Below are positions 4,895-5,559 of a stretch of DNA of 5,559 bases, piece by piece. This DNA is from Candidatus Zhuqueibacterota bacterium. GTDB taxonomy: Bacteria; BS750m-G25. Location of the stretch: assembly GCA_016783505.1 (NCBI GenBank), contig JADHWK010000088.1:1-5559 (forward strand), read 5' to 3'. The notes under the pieces are model-generated. The model was not told the origin of the DNA, searched no databases, and saw nothing but the letters and a program-made list of their open reading frames with translations. The translations under genes and the position numbers were made by a program. Positions within the stretch are counted from its first letter, which is position 1. Each line of letters opens with the position of its first letter.

Positions 4895-5559
4895 TTAAAA
4901 AATTAACTCCCCGGCGATGAGATAGAGAACCAGGGCCACCCCTGCTGCCGTCAGGGCATAGGGAATCTGGGTGTTAACGTGGTCTATATGGTCGCAGGCC
5001 GAGGCCATGGAGGAGATAATGGTGGTATCGGATATGGGAGAGCAGTGGTCGCCGAAAATCCCGCCCCCGAGGGCGGCACCGATAACCAGCCCCGGATGGG
5101 CCCCCACCAGGGAGATCATGGGGACACTGATTGGGATCATAATAGCAAAGGTACCGAAGGAGGTGCCAGTGGCAAAAGCGATGAAGCAGGAGACCAGAAA
5201 GATCAGGGCTGGGACGAGGCCGGGGTTGACCCAGGCCTTGGCTATCCCCGCTACGTAAGTCCCCGTCCCCAGAACCTTACAGGTGTCCCCGATGGCAAAG
5301 GCCAGCACCATCAACAGGGCCAGGGATACCAATCCCCCGGTGCCCTTCATGAACTGGTCGGTGATCTCCCGCAGGTTCATGATCCCCTGAACCCGGTAGG
5401 CAATCGCCCCTACGCCCAGCCCCACCAGCACCGCCCAGAACACCGAGGTAGAACCGGAACCGTTCATGGGGTTCCCTTCCCCGGTGATGAACAGACCCAC
5501 GGGCACCGTCAGGGCCATAAACAGGATGGGCAGTAGCATGTTGATCATCCGGGGCTTTA
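4895..5559 (-). CDS. NhaC-family Na+/H+ antiporter, C-terminal part (5' end outside the window)
   Basis: An inner-membrane secondary transporter of the NhaC group (PF03553), which exchanges sodium for protons; some relatives move organic or amino acids. The last 217 residues, counted from a Met at 5548, and three codons before it (Lys-Pro-Arg) are visible without an upstream stop. The Met is therefore probably internal, and I extend the gene to the edge. Hydrophobic segments fall at about 4-22, 33-53, 71-94, 108-149 (probably two), 151-165 and 193-217. The family signature GGGIFGDHCSPISDTTI (161-177) is intact, with the polar residues Asp167, Ser170 and Asp174 expected in the ion path. The SMASACDHIDHVNTQ stretch after it is also typical. 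Family members are about 450-600 residues long, so roughly half is missing. GC-rich like the two amidohydrolases. Family assignment is firm; the transported ion or solute is inferred. Confidence 0.9.
   Translation of the reverse strand, partial: KPRMINMLLPILFMALTVPVGLFITGEGNPMNGSGSTSVFWAVLVGLGVGAIAYRVQGIMNLREITDQFMKGTGGLVSLALLMVLAFAIGDTCKVLGTGTYVAGIAKAWVNPGLVPALIFLVSCFIAFATGTSFGTFAIMIPISVPMISLVGAHPGLVIGAALGGGIFGDHCSPISDTTIISSMASACDHIDHVNTQIPYALTAAGVALVLYLIAGELIF

Noticed and set aside
4971-5536. Plus-strand frame of 185 codons opposite the antiporter
   Set aside because: It is rich in Gly, Gln, His and Asp with no known domain, and is the complement of a clear NhaC C-terminus.
5546-5548. True start of the antiporter at the ATG at 5546-5548
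   Set aside because: The frame remains open to the window edge, 217 residues is far too short for the NhaC family, and no ribosome binding site precedes it.

Overview
The window looks like bacterial chromosomal DNA in which every supportable gene reads on the minus strand. In transcription order (high to low coordinates) there are four genes: the 3' part of an NhaC-type sodium/proton antiporter, a membrane-anchored tetratricopeptide-repeat (TPR) protein, a complete D-aminoacylase-type amidohydrolase with an N-terminal export or anchor segment, and the 5' part of a second, YtcJ-type amidohydrolase with a lipoprotein signal. The antiporter and the first gene continue beyond the window edges. 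I see no rRNA, tRNA, CRISPR array or transposase.

The three metabolic genes are GC-rich (roughly 55-65 % in lines counted by eye). The organism is probably a Gram-negative-type, peptide- or amino-acid-using bacterium that exports metal-dependent hydrolases to the envelope. Lineages such as Aminicenantes or related candidate phyla would fit, but the window holds no phylogenetic marker and this is only a guess. The TPR gene and its flanks, about 2740-4895, are clearly AT-rich (about 35 % GC). They interrupt the GC-rich block like a later insertion.

Layout: 1-650, start of the YtcJ-like amidohydrolase; 651-1032, AT-rich spacer without a gene but crowded with six inverted repeats and flanked by an imperfect direct repeat; 1033-2718, D-aminoacylase family protein with a strong ribosome binding site; 2719-2863, short spacer; 2864-4771, TPR protein with two N-terminal membrane helices and eleven 40-residue repeats in a 1320-bp tandem array; 4772-4894, very AT-rich spacer with two short perfect palindromes and a plausible promoter for the TPR gene; 4895-5559, C-terminal part of the antiporter.

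Functionally, the antiporter and the two envelope amidohydrolases would fit a set for taking apart and exchanging N-blocked amino acids or related amides, with ion-coupled transport (inference). The TPR protein is probably a scaffold or binding protein of unknown partner, and its link to the metabolic genes is unproven. The most interesting signals are the TPR array, whose differences between repeats fall largely on predicted ligand-facing positions, and the hairpin-rich spacer between the two amidohydrolase genes.
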